The notes under the pieces were generated by a model, which was not told the DNA's origin, did no database searches, and saw nothing but the letters and a program-made list of their open reading frames with translations. Position numbers and translations under genes: made by a program. A stretch of DNA of 64,000 nucleotides, taken from contig CBFDEC010000008.1 in assembly GCA_965603725.1 (NCBI GenBank), positions 26,384-90,383 on the forward strand. Direction: 5' to 3'. This DNA comes from JAGGSN01 sp965603725 (GTDB lineage: Bacteria > Zixibacteria > MSB-5A5 > UBA10806 > 4484-95). Shown here one piece after another: positions 34,749-43,781 of this stretch. The first letter of the stretch is position 1, and every line of letters begins with the position of its first letter.

Positions 34749-35897
34749 ATGAATGGATATAGATTCCTTAATAAGTGGACTTCAGCGGTCTTTATAGTTT
34801 TTCTGTTGGGTGTATCGGTCAGTGCTATCGTAAAAGGACATACGGACATGCCGAAGTTGGATTGCTCGGAATGCCATGTCTGTGAAAACCCGACCTTTGA
34901 AAATCCTTGCCTTAAGGCTTGTCCCAGGCTTTTTCAGGCTTATGTCACCTCTCGGCACAGCTTGGCTGAGGCGCCTGTTTCTATATTGCTGAATAAATTG
35001 GTTAATCAGTACAGCGGGGTGGATTTCAGCCATGGGCTTCATGCCGAAATGGCGGAGATGAGTAAAAGCTGCAACACCTGCCATCATTTCATTCCCAAGG
35101 GGCGCATTCCGCCATGTGGTGAATGTCATGGCAAAGAGGCTGATCCCGCAAATCTTCGCAAGCCAAGGCTCGAGGCGGCATATCATCAGATATGCCTGAC
35201 ATGCCACCGCCAATGGAGTCATGACACTGAATGTAGAATCTGCCATATACCCGTGGAAGAGTTAAGCCTGAAGGAAACCGAATCAGGTAAAGCGGACATA
35301 ATGGAAATCCCTCAACCCCGCATTACTGCGCCGGTTAAAGATGTATATCACACCTCTTATGATGAGGCGCCTGTCGTTACTTTCTATCATGAACAACATG
35401 TCGAACTTTTTAATCTTCGCTGTGTGGACTGCCACCAGAAAGAAAACTGTAGTTATTGTCATGACCTCCAAAAATCTGCCAGCTTAACCAAAACTCCGGA
35501 TGAAATGCATGATATCTGCGCCGGATGTCATGATATTGATAGATGCGAAATATGTCACGATACCAAAGAAAAACCGGCTTTCTCACATGCCTCTACCGGA
35601 TGGCCATTAAGCACATATCACGCCAATATGGAATGTCGGGCCTGTCACCCTACGGGAAAGAGAATTGCAAAACTTAGGAAGACCTGCATTTCCTGTCACA
35701 GCGGCTGGAATCAGGAGACATTCAAACATGCTGTAACCGGATTTCGGCTTGACGAAATCCATTCAGAGCTGGATTGCGGTGATTGCCATATAGACCAAAA
35801 ATTTGAACGAAAACCCGATTGTTCTGTTTGTCATGATGATAATCGTTCCCCAAAGTCTCATCCTCCTGGAAAATATCTCAAGTTGAGCAGAAAATAA
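34749..35897 (+). CDS. 13-haem cytochrome c, membrane-anchored
   Basis: The 382-residue product has an N-terminal membrane segment (residues 10-28) and thirteen CXXCH sites, from CSECH near residue 40 to CSVCH near the C-terminus. I start at 34749, which has GGAG nine bases upstream, not at the ATG at 34734. An extra Cys-rich stretch (CHVCENPTFENPCLKACP) lies next to the first haem. It should carry electrons from the HybA/HybB pair across the periplasm towards the MtrA/MtrB-like conduit. Exact family not identified. Confidence 0.88.
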   Translation: MNGYRFLNKWTSAVFIVFLLGVSVSAIVKGHTDMPKLDCSECHVCENPTFENPCLKACPRLFQAYVTSRHSLAEAPVSILLNKLVNQYSGVDFSHGLHAEMAEMSKSCNTCHHFIPKGRIPPCGECHGKEADPANLRKPRLEAAYHQICLTCHRQWSHDTECRICHIPVEELSLKETESGKADIMEIPQPRITAPVKDVYHTSYDEAPVVTFYHEQHVELFNLRCVDCHQKENCSYCHDLQKSASLTKTPDEMHDICAGCHDIDRCEICHDTKEKPAFSHASTGWPLSTYHANMECRACHPTGKRIAKLRKTCISCHSGWNQETFKHAVTGFRLDEIHSELDCGDCHIDQKFERKPDCSVCHDDNRSPKSHPPGKYLKLSRK

Positions 35898-36262
35898 TAG
35901 TAACCCGGTATTTTCCAACCGGTGAGTAAATTATTGTATTGTACCCCGTCTCACAAGTGAACGCAGGTCAAACGAGTCAGGGGGTCATGATCTTGCCCAA
36001 AAGACCTTAACAGCAATACCCTGAGATGCTGCCAAAATGCTTCGCAGGGAATACCGGATTAAATCATGACTAATACGGCTTATGCGGTGGATCACCGGTT
36101 AAATGAAAATTCCTTTAAATTTACGCAATTCGCTTGATATTATGAGATTTTTCACAAAGTAAAATTTAGCTTGACAGTTCAATTCGATATGTTTTAATTA
36201 TTAAAAAAGAGGAGTAAATATTTTGGCGATGAAGAGATAAAAAAATATTTTTAGGAGGATCA
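35898..36262. other. intergenic region with promoter for the tetraheme gene
   Basis: TTGACA at 36171-36176 is followed 17 bp later by TTAATT (36194-36199), a plausible promoter. A possible hairpin, ACCGGT-rich, lies near 35908-35926. No coding region is visible, and I saw no match to a cyclic-di-GMP riboswitch core. Confidence 0.5.
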
Positions 36263-36808
36263 ATGAGGGTTATAGCATTATTGGCAATGCTGGTTATGAT
36301 GGCAACGTCATCATTATCTGAAGAATCCAAGCCATTTAAATATGTTGGCTCAGTCAAGTGTAAAATGTGCCATAAAACCGTCAAACAAGGCGAACAATAC
36401 GGTATATGGAAAGAAGGCCCCCATGCCAAAGCCTACGAGACACTGGCCGGTGATGAGGCGATTAAAGTTGGCAAAGAAAGAGGTATTGACAATCCCCAAA
36501 AAAGTGATCAATGCGTGTACTGTCATATAACAGCCTTTGGTGTTGCAGATAGCTTGAAAATGGAAACGCTGACTCTGGAGGAGGGAGTAAGCTGTGAAGC
36601 CTGTCATGGTCCAGGCAGTGAGTATAAGAAGATGTCAATCATGAAAAACAGGGAAAAAGCAATTGCGGCCGGATTGCAGGTTATCGATGAAAAAACCTGC
36701 ACTATTTGCCATAATGAAAAAAGCCCGGCTTATAAACCCTTCAAATTTGAGGAAGCAGTTAAAGAGATAGCTCATCCTACGCCTGAAAAAGAAGAAAAGG
36801 CTGAGTGA
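36263..36808 (+). CDS. tetraheme cytochrome c (c554-like)
   Basis: The 181-residue product has a short signal peptide (residues 1-20) and four CXXCH motifs: CKMCH, CVYCH, CEACH and CTICH. The pattern SVKCKMCHK, HAKAYETL and GVSCEACHGPGSEY is that of the cytochrome c554/c-prime family. AGGAGGATCA precedes the ATG. Its own promoter and terminator make it a single-gene unit. It may be a periplasmic electron shuttle for the neighbouring conduit. Confidence 0.9.
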   Translation: MRVIALLAMLVMMATSSLSEESKPFKYVGSVKCKMCHKTVKQGEQYGIWKEGPHAKAYETLAGDEAIKVGKERGIDNPQKSDQCVYCHITAFGVADSLKMETLTLEEGVSCEACHGPGSEYKKMSIMKNREKAIAAGLQVIDEKTCTICHNEKSPAYKPFKFEEAVKEIAHPTPEKEEKAE

Positions 36809-36833
36809 AAAACTATAAATTATCTCGTCTTCA

Positions 36834-36871
36834 AAAAGTAGTTATATTTTCTTGTAGCTACTTTTAAATTT
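36834..36871 (+). terminator. intrinsic terminator after the tetraheme gene
   Basis: Arms AAAAGTAG and CTACTTTT flank a 16-base loop and are followed by AAATTTTG. It lies 26 bp after the stop codon. Confidence 0.6.
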
Positions 36872-37322
36872 TGATTTATACTGCACTAAAAATGGCGCTT
36901 GAGAAGTGTGCCGCTTAATGTATGAAAATAGCCTCAAGAAGAGGTGGTCAGATTAGCCGCCCCTTATGTTTTCATATATCCTGAAACTTAGACTCCAAGT
37001 CCACAATATGACAATATGAAAAAGCCGCTCCGGCCAGTAGGTCCTGTTCTGGAATAATCCTTTGCTACAATCAAATCCCAAGTCTTTGATTTGATAAGTC
37101 CGCACTTTCTGTAATTATAATCAATCAATAAAGAAAGTTGAAATTCAAAGGTTTCGGTAATAACTCTCGATCTTTATGAACACTGGTTAATCTTCATAGC
37201 ACATTATATCACGATTATCTCTGGGCAAAGATTTTTAACATACTAATTTCAGCAGATTTTTCTATCTATTTTTTAGAAAATTATTATATTGAAATCGGAG
37301 CCAAATTAACATAGGAGGTTTT
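36872..37322. other. 451-bp intergenic region
   Basis: AT-rich spacer upstream of the sorting-domain protein. I saw no gene, RNA or repeat shared with the other regions. AGGAGG at 37313-37318 is the ribosome-binding site of the next gene. Confidence 0.5.
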
Positions 37323-38774
37323 ATGAGGTACATTTTAAGGATTTTACTGGTCTTTGGAATAATCTATTTCTCTTCGATGGAATCACGCGCTCAGTTTGAA
37401 GGCGCCGTATGGGATACATTAACATCTGATACTTTACAGGATGCTTTAAGCCGGCTTCCATTTGCCGCGACACCAAGTGGTCTACATTTAGCATATGCCA
37501 AAAGCCGGGGCATGGACGATGGTTGGTCGGTTCATTATAGATTCTTCAGTATCATTGGAGGATGGGATGATGATGTAATCGTGGAAGCTGAATTGCCTGC
37601 ATATTCACCATCAATTGCGGCAAAGGAATTTGGCGCTTTCAAGATCACCATATTCTTCGATGCCAATGATGATGTATACGGCGGTGTTGTCAGTTCACCA
37701 TGGGATACCTGGGAAATAGTAAATTATACAACCTCCGCAGAGCTGGATCGCGAACCAACAGTGGCTGTAGACGATAATGGCGATGTGCATGTCGCCTGGA
37801 TTACATATAATAGCGGCGAATACAAAATAACATATGGGAAAATAGTAAGTGACACACTCGCAAAAGAAATCCTACAAGAGTCCGATCTGGGACAGTTTGG
37901 GTGGGGCGCTGTACCGAAGATTGTTGTTGTCAATAACCTCCCTCACATCTTTTATAGAGGAGTAAATGAAGTTTATTATCATATTCACCATGCCTATAAG
38001 CAATCGCCTGAATCTCCCTGGGAGATCGAATATCTGTATTCAGGAAATGTTGATGATTACACTGGTTCAGCGACTGTGGATGATTCTAACGATATCCACC
38101 TGGCAATGTCGGGGAACGACGGTTGGGGATTTCCGGGCAAAATATATTATAGTCGTCGAAACTACCAAACCGGGGAATGGACACCCGCTCAATTAGCTAC
38201 GGGTTCCTTTTCAACTACCGAGGGCAGTGTCGGGGTAACAGACGCCGGGCATGTTTATATTGCCAGTTCCGGAATCTCAGGGAACTTCTATACTGGCGAT
38301 ATCTATTTATCAAATAATTCAGAAGGATCGTTTCATACGGAGTTACTGACCCATTATGAGGACGGAACCGGACCGTCGATTGTGATTCTCCCGGGATCTT
38401 TCGGGGCGTTAGTTATGCAAGGAATTATCGGCGAACATAATTCTAACAGTTTTGAAATTATCTATTACGGACCTGCGAGTACTCATGTTGCGAATGACGG
38501 TTTTATTCCTCATTCAGCCCTGATCAGTTCTAACTACCCCAATCCGTTCAATGCCTTAACCACGATTAAGTACAGCTTACCCAAAACTTCAGACGTGACT
38601 ATCGATATCTATGACATTCTTGGTCGCAAGGTGGAAACGGTAATAGATCAGCAACACACAGCAGGCTGTTATCAAACCATCTGGAATGCCGCCGGTCTAA
38701 CATCAGGTATCTATTTCTATAAGCTGCAGGCTGGCGATTATATCGAGACAAAGAAGATGGTGTTGTTGAAATAA
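37323..38774 (+). CDS. secreted beta-propeller-like protein with type IX-like C-terminal sorting domain
   Basis: The 483-residue product has a signal peptide (residues 1-23), then repeated units like VAVDDNGDVHVAWITY, VDDSNDIHLAMSG and VTDAGHVYIASSG, which resemble sialidase/BNR-type beta-propeller blades. The last 80 residues (SNYPNPFNALTTIKYSL, VTIDIYDILGRKVETV, SGIYFYKLQAGD) form the C-terminal sorting domain used by type IX secretion. It is therefore predicted to reach the cell surface or medium. Substrate unknown. Its stop codon overlaps the start of a flavoprotein relic by one base. Confidence 0.85.
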   Translation: MRYILRILLVFGIIYFSSMESRAQFEGAVWDTLTSDTLQDALSRLPFAATPSGLHLAYAKSRGMDDGWSVHYRFFSIIGGWDDDVIVEAELPAYSPSIAAKEFGAFKITIFFDANDDVYGGVVSSPWDTWEIVNYTTSAELDREPTVAVDDNGDVHVAWITYNSGEYKITYGKIVSDTLAKEILQESDLGQFGWGAVPKIVVVNNLPHIFYRGVNEVYYHIHHAYKQSPESPWEIEYLYSGNVDDYTGSATVDDSNDIHLAMSGNDGWGFPGKIYYSRRNYQTGEWTPAQLATGSFSTTEGSVGVTDAGHVYIASSGISGNFYTGDIYLSNNSEGSFHTELLTHYEDGTGPSIVILPGSFGALVMQGIIGEHNSNSFEIIYYGPASTHVANDGFIPHSALISSNYPNPFNALTTIKYSLPKTSDVTIDIYDILGRKVETVIDQQHTAGCYQTIWNAAGLTSGIYFYKLQAGDYIETKKMVLLK

Positions 38775-38881
38775 TGAAATATGACCATGACCTGATAGTA
38801 ATCGGTTTAAGACTCTCAGGTCAGAAAGTTGCTATCGTTGCGGCAAAGCTTGACAGGAAAGTTGCCATGTATGAAAAATGA
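38774..38881 (+). pseudogene. N-terminal relic of a pyridine nucleotide-disulfide oxidoreductase
   Basis: A 35-residue frame reads MKYDHDLIVIGLRLSGQKVA and then IVAAKLDRKVAMYEK. It matches the FAD-binding N-terminus of the SthA/mercuric-reductase-like family, but the GxGxxG loop is damaged (GLRLSG) and the frame stops at once. It is too short to function. It probably marks a deleted gene. Confidence 0.6.
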
Positions 38882-38925
38882 GTTAGCTGCTTGATAATAT
38901 TTCAATAGACAGGATTGGAGGTCTT

Positions 38926-39438
38926 ATGGAAGTAGAGAAAGCTATCAAAACAGCAATTGATTATGAAAGCAAAGTTCGAGACGTTTACGCTGATGCCGTA
39001 AAAAACACTCGAAGCGAAATCGCAAAACGCGTATTCCAAAAGCTCGCTGATGAGGAACAGAGACATATTGATTATCTAAAGAGTCGTCTTACCGAATGGC
39101 GAAATACTGGCCTCATCTCTTGCGAAAAACTCAGAACAATTATCCCAGGCAAAAAAGCTATCGAGGAAGGAGTCAAGAAGCTGGAAGACAGAATGAAAGA
39201 GGCTGACAGGTTCGGGGAGGTTCAGATGTTAAACAAAGCTTTAGACGTTGAAATCGAAACCAGCAGCTTCTATAAAGAGATGGTTAACCGGCTTGAGGAT
39301 GAACCGCAGAAAATGTTTAAGCGTTTTCTCGAAATCGAGGAGGGACATCTGGCGCTTGTGCAGGCTGAAATCGATTCAATTACTGGTACCGGTTTCTGGT
39401 TTGATTTTCAGGAATTCAACCTTGAAGCCGAAGGCTAA
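38926..39438 (+). CDS. ferritin-like (rubrerythrin-type) di-iron protein
   Basis: The 170 residues form a four-helix bundle with di-iron ligands: DYESKVRDVY, DEEQRHIDYL in the first half, EIETSSFYKEM and EIEEGHLALV in the second. There is no rubredoxin tail. Proteins of this kind act in peroxide or oxygen protection of anaerobes. It follows the relic by 44 bp, has GGAGG upstream, and lies close to msrA, which suggests an oxidative-stress context. Confidence 0.87.
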   Translation: MEVEKAIKTAIDYESKVRDVYADAVKNTRSEIAKRVFQKLADEEQRHIDYLKSRLTEWRNTGLISCEKLRTIIPGKKAIEEGVKKLEDRMKEADRFGEVQMLNKALDVEIETSSFYKEMVNRLEDEPQKMFKRFLEIEEGHLALVQAEIDSITGTGFWFDFQEFNLEAEG

Positions 39439-39497
39439 CGAGATATATCTAAAGACTAAAAGCCATTTCAACTGAATCGCAAACTAAAAGATATTAT

Positions 39498-39690
39498 CCC
39501 AGATTTTGCGGTTGAAGAGTTCTAAGATGGATAAGGTAAATCAAGTAGTTTACCAATTTAGAATTATCAAACAGTTTTTAGTAAATAATAATAACAAAAA
39601 AGTCGCCATAGGGGCGTATGGCCATACCCCCTGCGCGCAGAGTTGCAATAAGTTACTATTATATCTGATTGTTCAACTGCAAAATCTGGC
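39498..39690. repeat. TIR-bounded repeat family, copy 2 (about 193 bp)
   Basis: It starts CCCAGATTTTGCGG and ends TGCAAAATCTGGC. The interior matches 14948-15161, with a shorter central hairpin (TAGGGGCGTATGGCCATACC). It lies between the ferritin-like gene and msrA. No clear target duplication. Confidence 0.7.
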
Positions 39691-39771
39691 ATTAAGTATT
39701 AAACTCATTGTTTTGAGCAATGACTTTATTTTGTCACTCTCTGTTGCTTTAACTTGATTTCTGAAAAAGTA

Positions 39772-40257
39772 TCAAAACCTTTTCTTATAAGAATGACAGT
39801 AGGGTTGTTTGCCATTGTTCTGGTAGTAATCCTGATGATATTTCTCAGCTTTCCAAAATACAGCCGCCCGCGTAAGCTCGGTAGCTATTTTATAGCCTTT
39901 ATCTTTTAAGATTTTAATAAGCTTTTCCGCTGTTTGTTTTTGTTCAGCATTTACATAAAAAATTACAGATCGATATTGTTCCCCGATATCCGGGCCCTGA
40001 CGATTAATTTGTGTGGGATCATGAATTTCGAAAAATAATTTGGTTAACTTCTCAAAAGTGGTTTTAGAAGAATCGTAAACAACTTTGATAACTTCCGCAT
40101 GGCCAGTGGTTCCACTACAAACATCATTATATGATGGATTTTTCTTGTGTCCGCCCATATAACCGACTTGTGTGGATATAACGCCTTTTTCATTCTGGAA
40201 GAAATATTCCATCCCCCAAAAACATCCGCCTGCATAATAAGCCGTTTGTGTTTTCAT
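39772..40257 (-). CDS. msrA: peptide methionine sulfoxide reductase MsrA
   Basis: The 161-residue enzyme has the catalytic GCFWG motif at residues 11-15 and the conserved GYMGGHKKNPSYNDVCSGTTGHAEVI and DPTQINRQGPDIGEQYRS blocks. It reduces methionine-S-sulfoxide in proteins. Length is normal and no MsrB domain is fused. A resolving Cys may be the one in QPYCHSY near the C-terminus. It is convergent with the ferritin-like gene and divergent from the arsenic operon. Confidence 0.95.
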   Translation of the reverse strand: MKTQTAYYAGGCFWGMEYFFQNEKGVISTQVGYMGGHKKNPSYNDVCSGTTGHAEVIKVVYDSSKTTFEKLTKLFFEIHDPTQINRQGPDIGEQYRSVIFYVNAEQKQTAEKLIKILKDKGYKIATELTRAAVFWKAEKYHQDYYQNNGKQPYCHSYKKRF

Positions 40258-40604
40258 AACTTAATTTAACGGATGCAAATTATAAAAAGAATAGAATTAA
40301 GTCAATGCCAAATATTTTCATGTTAAACTTTCGCTAATGCTGTTTCAATTGTAGTATTCATTCGACAATCTTAATAAATTGCTTTGTAAATTACAGCAAC
40401 CAATTGAAGAAAAGGCTTGACTTTTGTCATAGCGGGCAGGACTTGAATAAAGAACTTGGTTCACCATATTGTTAAAAGGCTTGGAAAATCCAATTAAGCA
40501 ATCCGGATTCCTTAAGTCAAATTTTGCCTATTTTGAAATTCTGATAGCAACAACCGACAATATAATGTGTAATTTAAAATACGAAAAAATCTCTCAAAAA
40601 ACAC
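40258..40604. other. divergent intergenic region between msrA and arsR
   Basis: 347 bp with no gene or repeat recognised. The msrA promoter should be near its left end. Confidence 0.4.
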
Positions 40605-40640
40605 TTGACAAAATTTTGTATTTGGTTATTTTGCCAAATA
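40605..40640 (+). promoter_or_regulatory. arsR promoter with overlapping operator
   Basis: TTGACA (40605-40610) and TATTTT (40627-40632) are 16 bp apart. The perfect inverted repeat TATTTGG-N8-CCAAATA (40619-40640) covers the -10 box. A related dyad stands before the permease gene. This is the expected autoregulatory site of an ArsR repressor. Confidence 0.7.
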
Positions 40641-40667
40641 GCCGATAACTTTAAAGCGGAGATAAAT

Positions 40668-40994
40668 ATGGATAAAAGAAAACAAGTTCTTTTCGAGGCT
40701 CGCGCCGGGATAATAAAGGCAATAGCGCATCCAACCAGGCTATTTATTGTCGATGAACTTTCACGGCACGAAAAATGTGTATGTGAATTAACTGAACTAA
40801 TTGGAGCTGACCCATCAACAGTATCGAAACATCTGTCGATTTTAAAAAACGCAGGTATTGTAACAGACGACAAGAGAGGCCTCCAGGTCTATTATAAGTT
40901 GAGGGTTCCCTGTATATTGGATTTCTTTAAATGCGTTGAAGCTGTAATAGAATCGAATGCTAAGGAAAAAATAGCGTTATTACGTTATAAATAG
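40668..40994 (+). CDS. arsR: ArsR-family metalloregulator
   Basis: The 108-residue winged-helix repressor has the arsenic-binding motif EKCVCELTELIG, with the Cys-Val-Cys pair in the first DNA-binding helix, and the recognition helix PSTVSKHLSILK. A further Cys lies in VPCILDFFKC. The ATG at 40668 follows GCGGAGAT; the frame upstream is inside the promoter. It should release DNA on binding As(III). Two similar dyads, at 40619 and 41020, suggest it controls both its own gene and the permease gene. Confidence 0.92.
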   Translation: MDKRKQVLFEARAGIIKAIAHPTRLFIVDELSRHEKCVCELTELIGADPSTVSKHLSILKNAGIVTDDKRGLQVYYKLRVPCILDFFKCVEAVIESNAKEKIALLRYK

Positions 40995-41019
40995 GAAATT
41001 TTTTATTTTTGTATTTAAC

Positions 41020-41035
41020 TTGGTTAATCAACCAA
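41020..41035 (+). promoter_or_regulatory. second ArsR-type operator
   Basis: TTGGTT and AACCAA are inverted repeats four bases apart, between arsR and the permease gene. They share the TTGG/CCAA core with the arsR operator. Confidence 0.55.
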
Positions 41036-41074
41036 TTAGCCATTTACATGTAAGTCAGGAGAATTTAGATTTAA

Positions 41075-42373
41075 ATGATATGGAAAAATGAATGGAAACC
41101 GCTGGCCTGGATTGCTGTGGCTTTTCTGGCCTTTTTCTATCTGCCGATTGGTTCACAGCGTTTCCAAAATGCTGTGTATGAAGCGTTATACCTTACAAAA
41201 TGGTATGCCCGTGAACATGTCCTTCTCTGTTTGATTCCTGCCTTCTTTATTGCCGGAGCCATTGCTGTTTTTATAAGCCAGGCATCGGTAATGAAGTATC
41301 TTGGAGCCAGGGCTAAAAAAGTCTTAGCATATGGAGTGGCTTCAGTTTCCGGGACTATCCTGGCTGTCTGCTCATGTACGGTTTTACCTCTTTTTGCGGG
41401 CATTTACCGCATGGGCGCCGGTCTTGGTCCAGCTACAGCCTTTCTATATTCAGGCCCGGCAATTAATGTCCTTGCTATTATTCTAACGGCAAGGGTCCTG
41501 GGGCTGGAGCTTGGCATAGCCCGGGCTGTGGGAGCAATTATTTTCAGTATTGTCATTGGTCTGTTGATGCATTTCATCTTCCGAAAAGAGGAGATTATAA
41601 AAGCTAATAATCAAATGGCGATGCCCGAGCCGGAAACGACCCGTCCCCTGGGACAGAACGCATTATATTTTGCGGCAATGGTGGCAATACTCATCTTCGC
41701 CAACTGGGGCGAGCCCGATAAGATGGCAGGGTTCTGGTTTACTGTCTATTTATCGAAATGGATTATTACAGGTGTGGTATCTGCATTTTTTGCAGTTATG
41801 CTTGTAAGCTGGTTCGGCTTGAAATTGCGGAAAGTATTTCTGGTGGCATTGCCGACTGCTATACTGGCATTCATCTTCCCGCATGAACCGACGATCCCTT
41901 TTGCGGCGGCGGTGATTGGGCTCTCTATTATCACAAGCACAAGTAAAGGGGAAACAGGTGAGTGGTTTGAACAGTCCTGGGGCTTTGCCAGGCAAATACT
42001 GCCCCTTTTATTTTTTGGCGTATTGGCAGCCGGTCTGCTGCTCGGTCGGCCTGGACAGGAGGGGCTTATCCCCTCGCAGTGGATAGGTCAGTCGGTTGGC
42101 GGCAACTCGCTGGGCGCGAACCTGTTTGCGTCGGTTGCTGGCGCCTTTATGTATTTCGCAACCTTGACCGAGGTGCCAATTTTGCAGGGACTTATTGGCA
42201 ACGGTATGGGTAAAGGGCCGGCTCTGGCGCTTCTATTGGCAGGTCCTGCATTATCTCTGCCTAACATGCTGGTTATCCGCAGCGTAATGGGCACAAAAAA
42301 AACTGCAATCTTTGTTACTCTGGTTGTTGTTATGGCGACAATCAGCGGTATGATATATGGAACTTTTTTTTAA
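41075..42373 (+). CDS. ArsP/DUF318-family permease
   Basis: A 432-residue membrane protein with two sets of helices around CSCTVLPLFAGIYRMGAGLG and, in the second half, ATLTEVPILQGLIGNGMGKG with LPNMLVIRSVMG. This is the PF03773 permease family, which includes the organoarsenical exporter ArsP. The Cys-x-Cys is placed where metalloid could bind. It follows arsR and its operator, and a small CXXC protein gene follows 12 bp later. Export of arsenite or methylated arsenic is inferred from context. Confidence 0.88.
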   Translation: MIWKNEWKPLAWIAVAFLAFFYLPIGSQRFQNAVYEALYLTKWYAREHVLLCLIPAFFIAGAIAVFISQASVMKYLGARAKKVLAYGVASVSGTILAVCSCTVLPLFAGIYRMGAGLGPATAFLYSGPAINVLAIILTARVLGLELGIARAVGAIIFSIVIGLLMHFIFRKEEIIKANNQMAMPEPETTRPLGQNALYFAAMVAILIFANWGEPDKMAGFWFTVYLSKWIITGVVSAFFAVMLVSWFGLKLRKVFLVALPTAILAFIFPHEPTIPFAAAVIGLSIITSTSKGETGEWFEQSWGFARQILPLLFFGVLAAGLLLGRPGQEGLIPSQWIGQSVGGNSLGANLFASVAGAFMYFATLTEVPILQGLIGNGMGKGPALALLLAGPALSLPNMLVIRSVMGTKKTAIFVTLVVVMATISGMIYGTFF

Positions 42374-42385
42374 AGAGGATAAGCT

Positions 42386-42619
42386 ATGAAAAAAATTCAA
42401 ATACTCGGAACCGGTTGCGCCAGGTGTGAGAAACTTGCCCAAAAAGCCAGGTTAGCGGCGGATGATCTTGAACTCGAATATGAAATCGAAAAAGTAACAG
42501 ACATCCAGAAGATCATTGCCTGCGGCGTAATGATAACGCCGGCTTTTGTTGTCGATGGAGTTATTAAAGCAGTAGGCAAGGTCCCTGATGAAGATGAAAT
42601 TAAAAAAATGCTCTCTTAA
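42386..42619 (+). CDS. MTH895/TM0996-type small thioredoxin-like protein
   Basis: The 77-residue thioredoxin-fold protein has the redox motif GTGCARCEKL and the cis-Pro region VMITPAFVVDGVIKAVGKVP. Such proteins are common next to ArsP-type permeases in ars operons and may deliver reducing power or metalloid to them. Starts 12 bp after the permease gene with AGAGGA upstream. Confidence 0.9.
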   Translation: MKKIQILGTGCARCEKLAQKARLAADDLELEYEIEKVTDIQKIIACGVMITPAFVVDGVIKAVGKVPDEDEIKKMLS

Positions 42620-42649
42620 ATATTCCAGTATGAAGGAGAAACCAATTTA

Positions 42650-43126
42650 ATGGAATATGATATAACTCAGATCTGGATGGGTTCACATCAAGTAGGGATG
42701 ACCGGCTTGAAAAAAATATTTGCCGAGGTCAAATCGTTTAACCTTTTGAATCTTAATGAAATTGCCGTTGAAATAATGACTCGTGTGAAAAGATCGAATT
42801 ATATTCCAGATAGCGCTGAATCCAGGTATGCTGAGGCCTTATTGCTCGAATATCGCCGATTCCTGGGGGAGGATGTCGAAGAAGAGCATGGCACATTAGA
42901 GATTCAAATACTCGGCCCGGGATGCTCAAGATGTGACGAATTAATGAAGCGCGTGAAGATGGTGGCCGCGGAACTGGATTTGCCTGCGGATATCCGGCAC
43001 ATTCGAGACCTCAAAAAGATAGCCAGTTTCGGGCCGGCTCCTACGCCAATACTTGTTGTGAACGGGCAAATTAAAACAACCGGAAAGGTGCTGCCAAAAG
43101 AGGAGTTAAAGAAGCTATTTACTTAA
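42650..43126 (+). CDS. two-domain thioredoxin-like protein of the ars operon
   Basis: The 158-residue product has a helical N-terminal domain of about 80 residues (unrecognised; SRYAEALLLEYRRFLGE) and a C-terminal MTH895-type thioredoxin domain with GPGCSRCDELM and APTPILVVNGQIKTTGKVLP. It looks like a fused relative of the preceding gene. AGGAG precedes the ATG. Function beyond redox or metalloid handling is unknown. Confidence 0.82.
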   Translation: MEYDITQIWMGSHQVGMTGLKKIFAEVKSFNLLNLNEIAVEIMTRVKRSNYIPDSAESRYAEALLLEYRRFLGEDVEEEHGTLEIQILGPGCSRCDELMKRVKMVAAELDLPADIRHIRDLKKIASFGPAPTPILVVNGQIKTTGKVLPKEELKKLFT

Positions 43127-43244
43127 GCAATAAAGTTTTGATGAGAAGGTTAATTAGACAAATTGGTAGATTTAATGCCAGTCACAAACAAAAGTATCTG
43201 GTAAATCTATGATTAAAATTAAAAAATACTAAGGAGAATTTAGA

Positions 43245-43781
43245 ATGAAACTTCAGAGGATATTCTTTTGGTCGTTTGTATTTAGCGTCGTTATTAGTAT
43301 CAGCTGTTTTGCCTCTAACGAAAGTGATAAGCAGGAGCCAGACTCCAGTAAAGAAAATGTAAAGGCATTAAAATCAGATACTATGTTTACCCAAAATGAC
43401 ACTTCGGCAATAAAAAACAACGATGAAATATTAAATAAAGTAGTCGTGTATTACTTTCATGGAACAAGGCGGTGCGCCAAGTGCAGAAAAATGGAAGCAT
43501 ACTCAAAAGACGCCCTCGAAAAAGCCTTTAGTAAGGAGTTGAACGAAAGCAAATTAGAGTGGTATGCCATCAATACAGATAAAAAGGAAAATAGCTTTTA
43601 TGAGTTTCAATACCAGCTTTATGTCAATTCGCTGATTATTTCAAAAATCGAGAATGGCATAGAAGTTGAGTGGAAAAACCTCGATAAAATCTGGCAACTG
43701 GTGCGTAAAAAAGATGAATTTCTGAAGTATGTTCAAGGTGAAGTGAAGAATTTCCTGGAGAAAGACCTGGAAAGAGAATAA
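43245..43781 (+). CDS. ArsF-family thioredoxin-like protein, exported
   Basis: The 178-residue product has a signal peptide (residues 1-23), an acidic linker, and a thioredoxin-like domain from residue 65 with the redox motif TRRCAKCRKME. It resembles the ArsF family (nitrophenyl nitroreductase subunit-type proteins) seen beside ArsG in organoarsenical operons. It overlaps the next gene by one base (TAATG). AAGGAG precedes its ATG. Confidence 0.85.
   Translation: MKLQRIFFWSFVFSVVISISCFASNESDKQEPDSSKENVKALKSDTMFTQNDTSAIKNNDEILNKVVVYYFHGTRRCAKCRKMEAYSKDALEKAFSKELNESKLEWYAINTDKKENSFYEFQYQLYVNSLIISKIENGIEVEWKNLDKIWQLVRKKDEFLKYVQGEVKNFLEKDLERE

Noticed and set aside
35898..36262. cyclic-di-GMP riboswitch before the tetraheme cytochrome gene
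   Set aside because: Such switches control cytochromes in other bacteria, but the conserved core sequences and tetraloop-receptor pairing are absent.
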